A stretch of 64,000 bases of DNA from Nakazawaea peltata (Eukaryota > Ascomycota > Pichiomycetes > Alaninales > Pachysolenaceae), in NCBI GenBank assembly GCA_001599355.1, contig BCGQ01000003.1, positions 684,468-748,467 on the forward strand. Reading direction: 5' to 3'. Positions 1-11,343 of the stretch are shown piece by piece; the stretch's first letter is position 1, and each line of letters opens with the position of its first letter. The notes beneath the pieces are model-generated. The model had not been told where the DNA came from, did no database searches, and saw nothing but the letters and a program-made list of their open reading frames with translations. Position numbers and translations under genes: made by a program.

Positions 1-3000
1 CCAAAGATCTAAACGAAAATGATACTTATCTAACTACATATCACTACACACCTATTGCATCTATTTATTACGTTACGACTTCTCTCCCGCTTGTAAGCAT
101 GCTCCTGTAGTTCCAAGGTCTCGGCCTTCAAGATTTATAGACGGTGCCTCGCATGGGTGCACGTTATTGTCAAAATCATAACCGAGATTGTGACGCTCGT
201 AAATGTGCCAAAACACCCCGCTACTCACCGTTTTATTTGATCGTAAATTTTGCTTTGGAAAAACATTTTAAGCTTAACGAAAAAAGCCAGAACTCGTAAA
301 TCTAAAAGGCGAGAAAGTTAAAAAATTCGCATTCAACAGTATTGCGGATGTCATAAAACCCCCGTAATCTCGTTCTAGGGAACAAATAATGGTCGGAAAT
401 TAAGTTAGTTAGAGATCGTACTTGGCATAGACGATGCTATGTCGGACATTGTTTGTAAAAAGGAAAAAATTGCTTTGATTTAGGGAAAATAGAGCATAGG
501 CACCTGAGATTATGGCATTTTGATGACGGAAGCGAAGGTACTTGGCTACCACACTACCTTTTTAAGATTTGCTTCAGCTTAATGAATATCTACTGGATGT
601 CTTATAGGTGACAAGAAACAGTCTTGTCAAAATGGCACTTTACGAAAAAAATGCAACGTAGCCCAGATCCAACGTCGACGACACATACCCGCGGTCCAAA
701 TTCCGAGAAAGACCATTAAACAGCATGATACCGAGACGGATTTCAAATGCAATAATATTAGCAATCTTGTGCCGTCCAAGTCTGTGTGGTGTGATCGCCC
801 ATGTGAGATGCTGCTGGCTCAATTTGGGGCTACTAAGGCCAAGCTTAGTATGGCATTGGCAATATGTGCGGTTTTAAGTAGCGCAGATACTTTTTGCGCT
901 GCTGCCTGGGGCAAGCTATGAATGTTTTTTTAGTGCTTAGTTCATTGCTGGTTCTTTTTCCAACCCAGAAAAATTAGGTTTCATAGGGACATGCAGATTT
1001 AGTACATGCGCATCTATTGCATAAGATTTGCATAATTCTCTTAAGATTATACAGTCAGAGGGCAAATTTGTCAAAGTGAGCTTGCGTTGAAGGTGGATCT
1101 AAGTCCATTTCACTGCAGGAAACTGCACGAACAACAATAAATAAAACCCAGATTCTAAACCACTCAGTTTATTGTGCCGAAACCTTTTACTCGAAGAGGA
1201 AATGATGTATAAGCAAGGAGTCGATCGGAGCCTTTTTAGGACATACAGAGAAATGGGCCGAATTTGCTTTTGTGCCCAACTGCAGTTCTGTCCTCTTGGG
1301 AACGTAGATCTTTTAGTAACTCCGCCAGCAAAAGCGGAAATAGTTTTTTATTACAGACCTTTTGTGGGGATGGTTTTCTGTTTTAAAAGTGATATCCAGT
1401 AATTTCGTGATCATGACCAACAACAACAGTTTTCGTCTACTTTGTATTATGAGACCAGCGAATAGCATTCATTCCTATTGTGCCTCAGCTCTTGTCTTGC
1501 ATTAGTTGAAGGCGCTTATATAATAACATCGTGCATGGCGACTTTTAGTACCACTAAAAATCTATGCTCCTATATTCTGTCAGACGCATCTTTAAGTAAA
1601 TAGATTTCTAAAGAAGCAAGTGTTTACTTGCCTAATCAATAGAATTGTACTTCGTGGTCAGAAGGTGACGAATCCCGAGAAGCGTGGCTGAGAAACTGAA
1701 TTTTTTATTTTACAAACAAATTACAGCAAAAACCACGGCAAGGGGTGCGGCAATCTTAGCTTTAATCCAGTCTGCAATTAAGTATTATTACCTTTTTTGA
1801 TGTCAATAGCGGCAATGCTCACCCTGAATAAGGATGCAGGAGAACCTCGACCCTAGTACTAATCGTATTTAGAAATAACCTTCAAAGTTGAGCTGGGTTT
1901 GCTGTTTTCCCATCCCTATTATGCTGACATGAATAGATGTAAATCGATCGCGTAGCCCGATATTTTCGCACTGCTTAAGACACGAAGAGGCCATTTTTAG
2001 ATCCAGAGAGTGACCGGTTACAGTTGCAAAAAAGAGTTTAAAATAAGACATATCGCAACTTTAATAGAATTAAGTTTTGCTTCGCAAGCATAAACTTGCG
2101 GTTTATGTTTTGGTTCACTGTGGTCGCTCAAGTCGAATATCTAATGTAATAACTTGTATAATAGTAGTATTTGCAGAAGGAAGTGGAGACCGCCTGTGTT
2201 TCGAAAATCTGCCCCATTAGCGGAGACTTTATTGAGTTCAAAAACGAGGATGAGCAAGGTCACTAAGTATTTAGGTTTTAGGTTCTTGTGACGGAGGAAC
2301 AAGCAGAGTAAGGTTTATTTGAAACTCGAAAATCTACAGGGAGGCCAGGAGAGGTGTAAATCCTGAGGGAAAGTGGCGTTGTAATCTATTATCTTTAAAG
2401 AAACAGGTGCTATTGCCAGGAGAACAACATCTAAATAATAATATTTCTTCCCAGATAGGGAGAGCACCTTCAAAATAATTCGCTATTTAATATCTTGCGA
2501 GAATTAAGTGGGACTTTTGTCGAAATGGTGCAATATTGGGAAACCAAAGCCTTGTTCAAAGAGGTCCATGTAACTTGCGCCTTAGATCTCGTACGTTTTA
2601 GAAGATCGTTAGGGAGCTTAGAAGAGACATCCGAATAATTTATTATCCAGTGAGGCTGCATGGCAATCTCAATGTTGTTTTAGGGTAGATCGCAATATAT
2701 GCCAGGAGTCAAAATTCTCTATTGATAGGTTCGGGAAATTAAGTTCCAAAAGTTGGTGCAAATAAGTTGTTGCATTAGTCTAGGCAACGCAAGTGAAAGA
2801 CCCAACGAACAACAAAGAAGGCATCGATTATTCGAACTTTAATTATTACAAAAATCCCAAAATAACGATAATACATGTAAATACCATCTTTAGCCACTGA
2901 ATACCTCTCTTCAATGTAATCATCACTCAAGAGGCGAAACAATCTGACAAAGCAACACTAAGCACCTGTGATATCGGCTTTGTGTGGGTCTAGAGATCTA

Positions 3001-4531
3001 TGAGTATTCCGCCTAATATTTAGTCAAAATCCGCCTCTACAATCTAAATCGGAAAACGGTCACAAAAGGGAAGGCAAGAAAAAAACCCCGCATATTGCAT
3101 TGAAGTAAGAGCACTAAAGACTGACGGTGTACGGAAATTCGATACACTCTCGAAACACCGAAAGTCAGGAGGTAATAGTAAAAAGGAGTGTTTTTATCTC
3201 AAGATAAAACTATCTTCAAGAGATATAAAGTTTAAAGTTCGCTCCATAAGCTCATGCATGGTGTATGACTTGCCCTTTTCATGCGTGCAATGCAGATGTA
3301 TCTCGAAAACAACCAGCGTTTGTGCGTTTTTGATTTTTGTTTTGTGTAATCGTTTTCGGTAGTGACCAGAGCAAACAGCTCAGGTGCCGGACAAAGAAAC
3401 AGAAAAAGTGAGCGCGCAGTGAAGGCTCGGTTCAGGTGAGGGCCGTACAACATGTAATATTGGTACCACCATTTTTCTCCCAGAACAGATTGAGATAAGG
3501 AGAGCTTACTTAGATGTTGTATAATACCTCAAAGCCTCAATATGACCAGGTTCGCGTCGCCTATTATTGCACACGTTCAAAGAGTCATCCTCCGAGGTTG
3601 AGAAGCTTGCCCCTATTGTAGAGGAAGGCTGTTCTTGAATATTTTTTGTGCTAATATGGACCAGTTATAGACATGTTTATTATTTTTTAAGGTCGAAATT
3701 TTGCGTCAGTAGAGTCAATGTCTGTAGATTGTAAAAGTGGCTGACATAGAGCATAACCGACTAGAAGTGGGACCTTGGAGCAGTAAAGCGGAATAACAGA
3801 TAAACCACCAAGTGTGGTACGCCCCATCCTGAAGACCCCATAAAAAAATCGTGCCCACAGTCTGCATCGTACCGTCTGTAATAGTGCTTGGATAGTGTTG
3901 CATTATCCTCACCGATTAAGTTTTTTTTGCCCCTCCGGCGCACTAAAGGGGCATGGCCTTTTCGTTCTTGACTTACAGATAAAGGCTTGAATAAAAAAGA
4001 AAAAAAGATTCAACATTTTCATGCGTCCCAAGTCGACTTTTTCCCACCCGATTTTGCAGTTTCTATTATATACATCAAGATGCGCTTTTCATGCGCTATA
4101 ATGTATGTAGAATGATTATTTTGTTTTGTTACAACCCTTATTATCACCTCTCAAGCGTCATCAACGATAGTTCTTTCTGGGATTAAAAGAACAAAAAAAA
4201 GAAATAATCAAAAGAAAAACATTTTTTTCTAAAAAAAAAGTTGGGAATTATAATAAAAATACAAAAGACAAAACCACCCCAGTTGGAGAATAATTTTGTT
4301 TTGACACTCAAGGTATATATATATACAATCGGCACGGCTTGAGGGAGTCGATATAACAAGACCACCAGTTGACGATAATCTTGTGTTTTTTGTTCGTTTT
4401 TTGTTCTTTTCTTGCTTTTCATTTTTTATCGCTTTTGAAAGAGGGGTATAGAACGTCTATATCTCTGGGTGTGTCAATCACTAATTGTTTATTTATTCCC
4501 GATATCTATAGACCGATGCAATAGGATCATC
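1..4531. other. Gene-free region upstream of the HSF-type regulator
   Basis: No open frame above about 79 codons on either strand, and none of the short ones resembles a protein. I see no rRNA, tRNA or transposon signature. Visible items are three copies of TTTTCATGCG in the right part, small perfect hairpins near 1617-1633 and 2087-2108, and T/A-rich sequence with a short TA run at 4314-4325 just before the gene. Long upstream regions are known for yeast regulators of filamentation and adhesion, so much of this may be promoter. A centromere, a non-coding RNA or decayed sequence cannot be excluded from sequence alone. Confidence 0.6.
3276..4095 (+). repeat. Three copies of TTTTCATGCG upstream of the regulator gene
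   Basis: The exact 10-mer occurs at 3276-3285, 4016-4025 and 4086-4095, all on the plus strand and about 0.4-1.3 kb before the ATG at 4532. Chance would give well under one copy in the window. The last copy is flanked by a second ATGCGC, making a close direct repeat. This could be a transcription-factor site, but I do not recognise the factor. Confidence 0.4.
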
Positions 4532-7087
4532 ATGTCCCAAGATCTGTATCATGCCCACAAGTTGGGAGAAGTGATAACACCCGGGATTAAGCCCGAGACT
4601 AATGAACACGATCATGACTCTTCCAAAGATATAACCACCACCGAGACTTCGATGGGGACTGGAGCTCCTAAGAAAGCTGCTTTTGTACATAAGCTTTATG
4701 CCATGTTATCGGATTCCAAATTGAAGAAATTGATATGGTGGACAAACGGTGATAATGATGGCACTTTTGCCTTGCAACCAGGTGCCGAGTTTGCTCAAGC
4801 ACTTACAGGATATTTCAAGCATGGCAATGTCGCCAGTTTTGTTCGTCAATTACATATGTATGGATTCCATAAAGTTTGTGATCAGCCTCAACAGTCTTCG
4901 TCCTCTGACGATTCTAATCAAGCAGTATGGGAATTTGTTCACTCTAATGGCATGTTTAAGAAGGGAGATAAATCGTTATTGCTGCTTATTAAGAGAAGGA
5001 CTTCCACTAATAATTCTAAACAAAAGACTGAAATGAATACTTCAAATGCTCGAGCTTATTCTAATCCTCATTATGATTACCCTTATCAGCAGCTGCCTGC
5101 TGGGCCGTATGGATATCCTCCATATTATCTGGTTGGACCTCCTCAGCCACAAATTACAACACCGCATCCTCAGGCTCCATACATTCAACCTCAATTCCAT
5201 CAAAGAGCTTTAGGACCTCCAACACAACAGCAGCCGCTTCCGCATCTGGTCATGCAGCAGCAGCTGTCACAACAACAGCAGCATGTCCAAATGATTCCAC
5301 ATCCAATCCCACTGCGGCAGCATTCTTACCCATATGGATATCCAGAGCAAATCACCGAACTGCCTCTGGTGGTATATTACCCTGTTACCCAAAGGTATCT
5401 GCATCCTGATTCGCCTTATGAACCACGTTTATCTATGCATGGACCAGCTGTTCCAACTACTGTTCAACCAGCTGCTCCTCCGGCCCCAGCCCCAGCTCCT
5501 GTTCCTCCTGTGTCACATCAAGTCTTACATAGATCTCAGCCAGTTCAACATCATCTGGTTCAAGGATTCCTGCCTCAACCATACAACCCTCAATATCAAC
5601 AAGTTCCTATTCTGAGCCAGCCTGTGCAGCAACACCCTGCCTCTCCTGCTCAGTCTTCAAGGCAGCAGGTTCTGCCGGCTGAGCCAACTGGTCATCAAAT
5701 GTCAAGATCCCTGACCCCAAACTTGCACAATGAATCAAGAGTAAACACATACATCGATAAAGTTCATGGGACGTCACGTGATTTGGCCAACAGTCAGAAT
5801 GCCATGCGTCTGAAATCGGATATTTTACATGAGGATTTGAAGGAGATTTCAAATTATACAATGAAAACACTGGATGTGTTACCTAGTGTAAAATCTAGTG
5901 TCGAGTTACCGGCTGATTATCATGCTAAAGTGGAGAAATTGAGTCAAAATCTCACTGCCAGAGCCGAAAAATATGAAGATTTGACCCTGCCTACAAGTGG
6001 AAGTAGACTTTCTTCGGCATCTGCTCAAGAAATATTTGCTTCTAGAAGTCATCAGGCGTCTGTTGCTTCTAATTCTTCTCAAATCAGTTTCTACGAGTCT
6101 AGTCGTCCTAGAATGCCATCTATGTTTGTTGATCCTTTGGCACCTCTGCCCCCAACTAGTCATGATTCTAGACCCGGATCAGCATCATCACATGGTCATC
6201 CAAGTTCAACTCATTTGGGATCGGAATCTGGTACTACAGCCCCTGTTTTAGACCCACCAAGCAGAAAAGCTCAATCTTTAGGTCAACTTGTCATTCCTGA
6301 GCCTCCTTCTCATTCTCTCACCAGGAGAGCAGGCTCACATCCTGGATTTATCTCTCAAAATGCTTCAACTAAAACTGTAATGCCACCCGTACCAAAGGAT
6401 TCCCCAGATTCAAGACTGCACCGCGCACCTCTCACGGAGACCGAAAGAGACCGCCCCTCAATTCCTAATTTCAACCATTTGCATTCTCAGATAAGACCTT
6501 CGTTAGTCGAAATCCATAGAAGCTCTTCTGCCGTGAACATGACTTCGTCTATTGCTTCTTCAGCTAACGGTAACTCCATCTTCTCCAATAAGGCATCGGT
6601 TTCCTCGGTCTCGTCTTCTGTACGCAACAGTATCACTCAATTGTTGAATGAACATGAGGGAAAAGATGACCATAATCCTTCGTCTGCTCAGCCGCACCCT
6701 AACATTCATCAGCAACTTTTACACCACCATAGCTTCCACAATGTACATCATGGACACAGCAAACATTCTGAGACATCGAATCCTGACTACCATAAAGTGA
6801 GTCATTCTCATTTGAATGAGGTGTCTCTGTCCCCTCACCATAGCTATTCGGGTCCCTCGGTTATTGACGAATCTACAGTACAAAGCTATACACCAAAGCA
6901 TTTGACCAAGGTTGCCATGGAATCGAATTCAAATTTAAGACAAGGTTCGGTCGTATCTCCGAAGTCGGCCAAAGCCGACATCTCAAGACCCGTATTACCC
7001 CCAATTGTCGCTCCCGAATTGAAGAGGCCAGCACTGGAATCTGAAGACGAACAAGTTAGCTCAAAAAGGCCAAAGACTGACGAATGA
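4532..7087 (+). CDS. HSF-type DNA-binding transcription factor (Sfl1/Mga1-like)
   Basis: Predicted 851-residue nuclear regulator. An HSF-type winged-helix domain lies at about residues 48-155, with the hallmark recognition-helix segment YFKHGNVASFVRQLHMYGFH and a later WEFVHSNGMFKKGD block. The rest is low-complexity: Pro/Gln-rich at about 180-420 and Ser/His-rich towards the C-terminus, ending in a basic KRP cluster. Sfl1 and Mga1 family members control flocculation, filamentation and stress genes. The domain fits this Sfl1/Mga1 branch better than canonical Hsf1, but I cannot separate Sfl1 from Mga1, so no symbol is given. The first ATG in the frame is at 4532; the frame stays open upstream only from non-ATG codons. 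The 4.5 kb gene-free region before it fits a heavily regulated gene. Confidence 0.85.
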   Translation: MSQDLYHAHKLGEVITPGIKPETNEHDHDSSKDITTTETSMGTGAPKKAAFVHKLYAMLSDSKLKKLIWWTNGDNDGTFALQPGAEFAQALTGYFKHGNVASFVRQLHMYGFHKVCDQPQQSSSSDDSNQAVWEFVHSNGMFKKGDKSLLLLIKRRTSTNNSKQKTEMNTSNARAYSNPHYDYPYQQLPAGPYGYPPYYLVGPPQPQITTPHPQAPYIQPQFHQRALGPPTQQQPLPHLVMQQQLSQQQQHVQMIPHPIPLRQHSYPYGYPEQITELPLVVYYPVTQRYLHPDSPYEPRLSMHGPAVPTTVQPAAPPAPAPAPVPPVSHQVLHRSQPVQHHLVQGFLPQPYNPQYQQVPILSQPVQQHPASPAQSSRQQVLPAEPTGHQMSRSLTPNLHNESRVNTYIDKVHGTSRDLANSQNAMRLKSDILHEDLKEISNYTMKTLDVLPSVKSSVELPADYHAKVEKLSQNLTARAEKYEDLTLPTSGSRLSSASAQEIFASRSHQASVASNSSQISFYESSRPRMPSMFVDPLAPLPPTSHDSRPGSASSHGHPSSTHLGSESGTTAPVLDPPSRKAQSLGQLVIPEPPSHSLTRRAGSHPGFISQNASTKTVMPPVPKDSPDSRLHRAPLTETERDRPSIPNFNHLHSQIRPSLVEIHRSSSAVNMTSSIASSANGNSIFSNKASVSSVSSSVRNSITQLLNEHEGKDDHNPSSAQPHPNIHQQLLHHHSFHNVHHGHSKHSETSNPDYHKVSHSHLNEVSLSPHHSYSGPSVIDESTVQSYTPKHLTKVAMESNSNLRQGSVVSPKSAKADISRPVLPPIVAPELKRPALESEDEQVSSKRPKTDE

Positions 7088-7257
7088 GAGTTGCTACGAT
7101 CTAATTACGTGATGTGTTTAATACCATCTTTCCCCCAGGAAATAGATGTGATGATATCTTAATATCCCTTTATTTTTACGCCCTGTGATAATATATGTTA
7201 ATTAATCTTGTAACTGACACAATAGTACATTTTCTAAGCTAAGACCCCTTTCTGGTA

Positions 7258-7449
7258 ATGCCTCGGCCCCTTTTGGACATGTTGCAGCGACAGATAGACA
7301 AGCGAAAAAATGTAACCTTGGCCCTTAAACTCAATAAAGATCCCCCTTTATCCCCTTCAGAAGAACAAGCGATGCAGTATATTTCCGCGATGCAAGCGTT
7401 CAATATGGGATCGCATGCGGTCGGATCTCTCAAATTACCAAGCGAATAG
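7258..7449 (+). CDS. Possible small protein, 63 residues
   Basis: ATG-initiated frame of 63 codons ending at TAG. The product starts MPRPLLDMLQRQIDKRKN and has a basic amphipathic first half followed by a segment with PPLSPSEEQAMQYISAMQAF. The composition looks protein-like rather than low-complexity, and the ORF sits 170 bp after the HSF-type gene in an unusually long convergent gap. I do not recognise a family. A 107-codon frame overlaps it on the minus strand but starts with a non-ATG codon in part and contains serine repeats created by the GACT microsatellite. Confidence 0.3.
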   Translation: MPRPLLDMLQRQIDKRKNVTLALKLNKDPPLSPSEEQAMQYISAMQAFNMGSHAVGSLKLPSE

Positions 7450-7480
7450 CGCGGGTCCTTCCCGTTAGCCCAGCTTTCCC

Positions 7481-7509
7481 GACTGACTGACTGACTGACT
7501 GACTGACTG
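7481..7509. repeat. (GACT)n microsatellite
   Basis: Seven perfect tandem GACT units followed by a final G, in the convergent gap just after the 63-codon ORF. Confidence 0.9.
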
Positions 7510-8355
7510 CATTGGCAAATCTTGCGTTGTTGCTGCTCGTTTACATAAGGAAAAATTTGCAACTTCTTGCTGCGCGTGGCAAGTAGTCTGGAGGATGGGA
7601 ATGGATTATGGAGAGGAGCAGTGACTCGGTGACTCGCTTAGGTTGACTAGGAGATTCAGTGAGTATTTATCTCTCACGATCATACTCTCTGTCACTGACT
7701 GTCGCTTTCTCATTCCACCATTCCATTCTTAGTCAATACTTCAATCTCCCCCAAACTTCAACCCTATAATTCCGCCCTACTTCTACTCTCTTTTCTTTTC
7801 GCTTCATCTTATTTTCCGACTGTCACGCCAACGCAGGCCAAGCTTCGTCCTACATACTCGCTTCCTGCCCCTATTGTTCAACAACCACGGAGAATTTAGT
7901 AGGTTATTTTTATCATGACCGGCGACAACAAGCGACCAGGGGAACCAGCAATAGTGATCGGCTTACATGAAACACTGATATCATGTCGCTTACATTTGGA
8001 TCTTAAATCCTGCCGCAGCGAACCAACATCATCTGACAGTGCTGCGCACTTCCTCCCCACGTTTTTTCATACTCCAGTTCTATGCCCCTATCCTACCAGC
8101 CACTTCACCTACCTCAACTACGTCCAACACTCTTCATCCCACATCATTCCCACCTCTAACGCCGTCTAATGCCTCTCGTGGCCTCAACATTCCCGCCCCA
8201 CTTAAATTAACTCCAATACGCATCACATTCGAACGCACCAGCCTCAGACGCATCACTTACATACAGCTTGCATAATGCACCTTTATTAAGGTTTTAGTCT
8301 ACGCTGACTCGCATACATAGTATGATACTTTTAGATTATATTTTTATGTACTTAG

Positions 8356-11343
8356 TTAACAGTGTCTTTGCTCACGTAAAAGCGATCTACCACTTAAAAT
8401 ATCATTCACCTCATTCATGTTCTCCCAATGGATAGTCTTACCCTTTCTCAACTCAAAGTCCAGTTCGTGATTCCACAACTGGTCAATGCTGGTGAATTGC
8501 AACTTGGATCCATTGACTCCAATCACCGCCAGAGTAGAGCTGATATCTTGATGTAAGTTGTGTTTCAGACCCTTGATGTACTTGAATCTTAATTGCAGTT
8601 CGAAGCTGTCGTTGGTCTTGGAGGCCCCGACATCAAAGTTCAACTCTTCGATGAATTCACAACATTTAATAGCAAATCTTGTAGCATTAACTCTGTCGAT
8701 TGAAGATGGTACTTTACCTTGTTGAACATGACCAGGAATACCAGTTCTAGATTCGAATTTACCAGCTCCTTGTTCCTTGATAATATCAGCAATCAACTGA
8801 GTAGTATAGATATTAGACAGTTTCTCATTTCTGATAAACATCTTACCAGATCTATTGTTACCAGTATCATTAGCAAAGTTTTCCTTCAACAAATCGATAT
8901 CTTCTTGGATCGATCTCAAAGAGATCTTCTTCTCAGGAACATAAACTGCTAAAGCCCCTGTAACTAAACCTGTATAACTAGCAACATATCCGGAATTTCC
9001 TCCTTGAACTTCAACTACAAAGACTCTTCTTCTAGAAGCACTAGCACTCTGCTTGACTGCATCACAATAACTGACTAAAGTGTTCAAACAAGTATCAGAT
9101 CCCAAAGAATATTGAGTACCTGGAACATTATTAGAAACTGTAGCAGGTATTACGGTCATTGGAATGTTGAAAATCGGGTAATCCTTACGAGCCTGACTCA
9201 ATTGATGTAACAGAGTGAACAGTTCAAATCCTCCAATGATAATTAAACCATGAATATTGCTCTTCTGTAACTGATACAGAACAGTACCATAGTTCTCCGA
9301 TGGTAATGATCTATTAGTACCTATTTCTGAACCTCCCAGGTTATGCCAATCTTCGACATCGATCCAATTCAACTCTCTCATCGAGCCATGTCTAATTAAC
9401 CCACTGAAACCATTTTGAATAGCATAGAACGAATGTCCACGTGAAAGAGAATACAAACAAGCAGCTCTAGTTGCTGCATTCAAAGCAGATGATGGAGCTC
9501 CAACATGAATGCAGGCAATGTTCAACTGCTTATCCTTTGGTAAAACCTTCGAACCATCGTCATCTTCAGACAAAGAAAGAAAATTCTGATACGAATCAGC
9601 AAAGGCCGAGTCTCTTAAAGACATAGCCTTATCGAAATCTCCAGCATCGATCAGAGTAGCTACAGATTTAGTCAGTTCGACAGCTTCGACCAAAGGTTGA
9701 CGAACAATCTTGTTCTCCAAAATACCAATCATTGGTGATGGAGTATCAGGAGTCAACTCAAGTAACAGACGAACAGCATCTACACCTTGCAAGGTAGCCA
9801 ACATTCTATCGTACAGAACAGCAGTTCCTCCTCTTTGAACATGACCCAAAGTCGTAATTCTTGTATCAAGACCCAACTCGACAAGAACATCTTTGACTTG
9901 ATCCGATGTGATGTTATTTAATTTATTATCAATAGCACCTTCGGCTACAATTACTACGGTCTTTCTTCTACCTTTGTCTCTATGTCTTTTACAAACTTTT
10001 TTCAAGTCCTCTTGCCATTCTCCACTAACAGGAGGTCTTTCAGGAATGAAGATAGCATCGGCTGCTGTAGAAATACCAGCCATTAATCCAAGCCAACCAC
10101 AATGACGTCCCATTACTTCGACGACAAAGGCTCTTGAATGAGACAGAGCTGTAGCATCGATATAATCCACCATCTCACAAATACGTTCCAACGATGAAAA
10201 GGCTCCGATAGTAGCATCAGTGTGAGCCATATCATTATCAATTGACCCAACTAAACCGACAATCTTCAAAGATTTATGGTTCTCGAATTGTTCGTCAGTG
10301 ATTTTACCGGAAGATCTCAATTCGTCCAACAAAGAAGGCCATTCGGAACGGAATAAATCAGCCCCAGTTAAAGACCCGTCTCCTCCACAAACGATCAACC
10401 CATCGATACCATTATCAACCATATTGAAAGCTGCTTGCAATCTACCTTTACGTTCACGGAACTCCATACATCTCAGTGTACCAATTAAAGTACCTCCAAG
10501 AGAAAGCCATCCACGCACGTCTTCCCATTGCATCTTCTTCAATAAATCCCCACCTTGGACTAATCCCGAATAGCCCTCATAACAGGCGTACATATCACAG
10601 TCCAAATAGATCCCCGCTCTAATGACGGCTCTGACAGCCGCGCACATTCCTGGAGAATCTCCACCAGATGTCATTACGGCGATCTTACGCTTGGCAGATT
10701 CTTTGGATTCAGCCGCTTCGGCAGCCTCGGCAGCCTCGGCATCTACTTTTCCCGAAGCTTCTGGTTTCGGATGTAAGAAATAATCCGAATTGGTTATTTT
10801 CTCACGTCCATTAGTCAATGAGGGGTAAGAGGTGAACCCAATTTTGTTACCCAATGGGTCTACAATATAAAATTCAACGTCATTATCAGCAGACAGTGGT
10901 TGAGTGTCGATTTGAAGCAGAGCCAATTGGTTCTTCAACTCCTTAATATCACTAGTAAAGAAATTGACCTCTCCACAAGGCTCGTAATTCTCTTGAACAT
11001 CAGCTGATACCAATCTGAGCTTAATAACAACACCTTGACTCTGATGCTTATTGGCAGTCTTATAACTGTCAACCTGAACAAAAGAGGAGCATTCTTTCAG
11101 TGGACGTACATGACGGAGGGGGCCATCTTCCACTACCTCACCCAATGGGAAACTTTCTAACCAAACCTCCTTAATAGAGTCTCTTGAAATCCCACGGACC
11201 TGATAATTATCACTGTTGTCTTTGTGGAACTCACGAGTAATCTGGAACTTCAATTGAACATAGAAGGCCACCAGCAGGTCAAAAGCAGAGCTGTTAGTGG
11301 TGACCAATGAAGTCGACGAGATACCCAGCAGTAACACAGACAT
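8356..11343 (-). CDS. PFK1: 6-phosphofructokinase alpha subunit
   Basis: Cytosolic ATP-dependent phosphofructokinase that converts fructose 6-phosphate to fructose 1,6-bisphosphate, the committed step of glycolysis. At 995 residues it has the fungal layout: an N-terminal glyoxalase-like domain of about 200 residues, a catalytic half with GGDSPG, GGDGSLTGA, GSIDNDM and the PGHVQRGG-type motif, then the regulatory second half. Segments such as NNVPGTQYSLG and SGYVASYTGLVTGA resemble the yeast alpha chain more than beta. The start at 11343 is the first ATG; an upstream GTG extends the frame by only three codons. Several CTG codons fall at invariant alanines (for example 10474-10476, 9814-9816, 9766-9768, 9277-9279, minus strand), which is the best evidence for the altered genetic code. 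The partner beta subunit is not in the window. Confidence 0.95.
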   Translation of the reverse strand: MSVLLLGISSTSLVTTNSSAFDLLVAFYVQLKFQITREFHKDNSDNYQVRGISRDSIKEVWLESFPLGEVVEDGPLRHVRPLKECSSFVQVDSYKTANKHQSQGVVIKLRLVSADVQENYEPCGEVNFFTSDIKELKNQLALLQIDTQPLSADNDVEFYIVDPLGNKIGFTSYPSLTNGREKITNSDYFLHPKPEASGKVDAEAAEAAEAAESKESAKRKIAVMTSGGDSPGMCAAVRAVIRAGIYLDCDMYACYEGYSGLVQGGDLLKKMQWEDVRGWLSLGGTLIGTLRCMEFRERKGRLQAAFNMVDNGIDGLIVCGGDGSLTGADLFRSEWPSLLDELRSSGKITDEQFENHKSLKIVGLVGSIDNDMAHTDATIGAFSSLERICEMVDYIDATALSHSRAFVVEVMGRHCGWLGLMAGISTAADAIFIPERPPVSGEWQEDLKKVCKRHRDKGRRKTVVIVAEGAIDNKLNNITSDQVKDVLVELGLDTRITTLGHVQRGGTAVLYDRMLATLQGVDAVRLLLELTPDTPSPMIGILENKIVRQPLVEAVELTKSVATLIDAGDFDKAMSLRDSAFADSYQNFLSLSEDDDGSKVLPKDKQLNIACIHVGAPSSALNAATRAACLYSLSRGHSFYAIQNGFSGLIRHGSMRELNWIDVEDWHNLGGSEIGTNRSLPSENYGTVLYQLQKSNIHGLIIIGGFELFTLLHQLSQARKDYPIFNIPMTVIPATVSNNVPGTQYSLGSDTCLNTLVSYCDAVKQSASASRRRVFVVEVQGGNSGYVASYTGLVTGALAVYVPEKKISLRSIQEDIDLLKENFANDTGNNRSGKMFIRNEKLSNIYTTQLIADIIKEQGAGKFESRTGIPGHVQQGKVPSSIDRVNATRFAIKCCEFIEELNFDVGASKTNDSFELQLRFKYIKGLKHNLHQDISSTLAVIGVNGSKLQFTSIDQLWNHELDFELRKGKTIHWENMNEVNDILSGRSLLREQRHC

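Larger units (their letters stand above)
7088..8355. other. Unusually long convergent intergenic region
   Basis: The HSF-type gene and PFK1 end towards each other here, yet 1.27 kb separates them, whereas other convergent pairs in the window sit 17-260 bp apart. It holds one protein-like small ORF (7258-7449), a GACT microsatellite and pyrimidine-rich tracts at about 7690-7830 and 8040-8210. The 84-codon frame at 7915-8169 begins with ATG but its composition follows the pyrimidine tract, so I do not call it a gene. A hidden short gene or non-coding transcript is possible. Confidence 0.5.

Noticed and set aside
7915-8275. ORFs after the (GACT)n tract
   Set aside because: Rich in Ser, Pro and Thr because of a pyrimidine tract; two frames overlap and neither resembles a protein.
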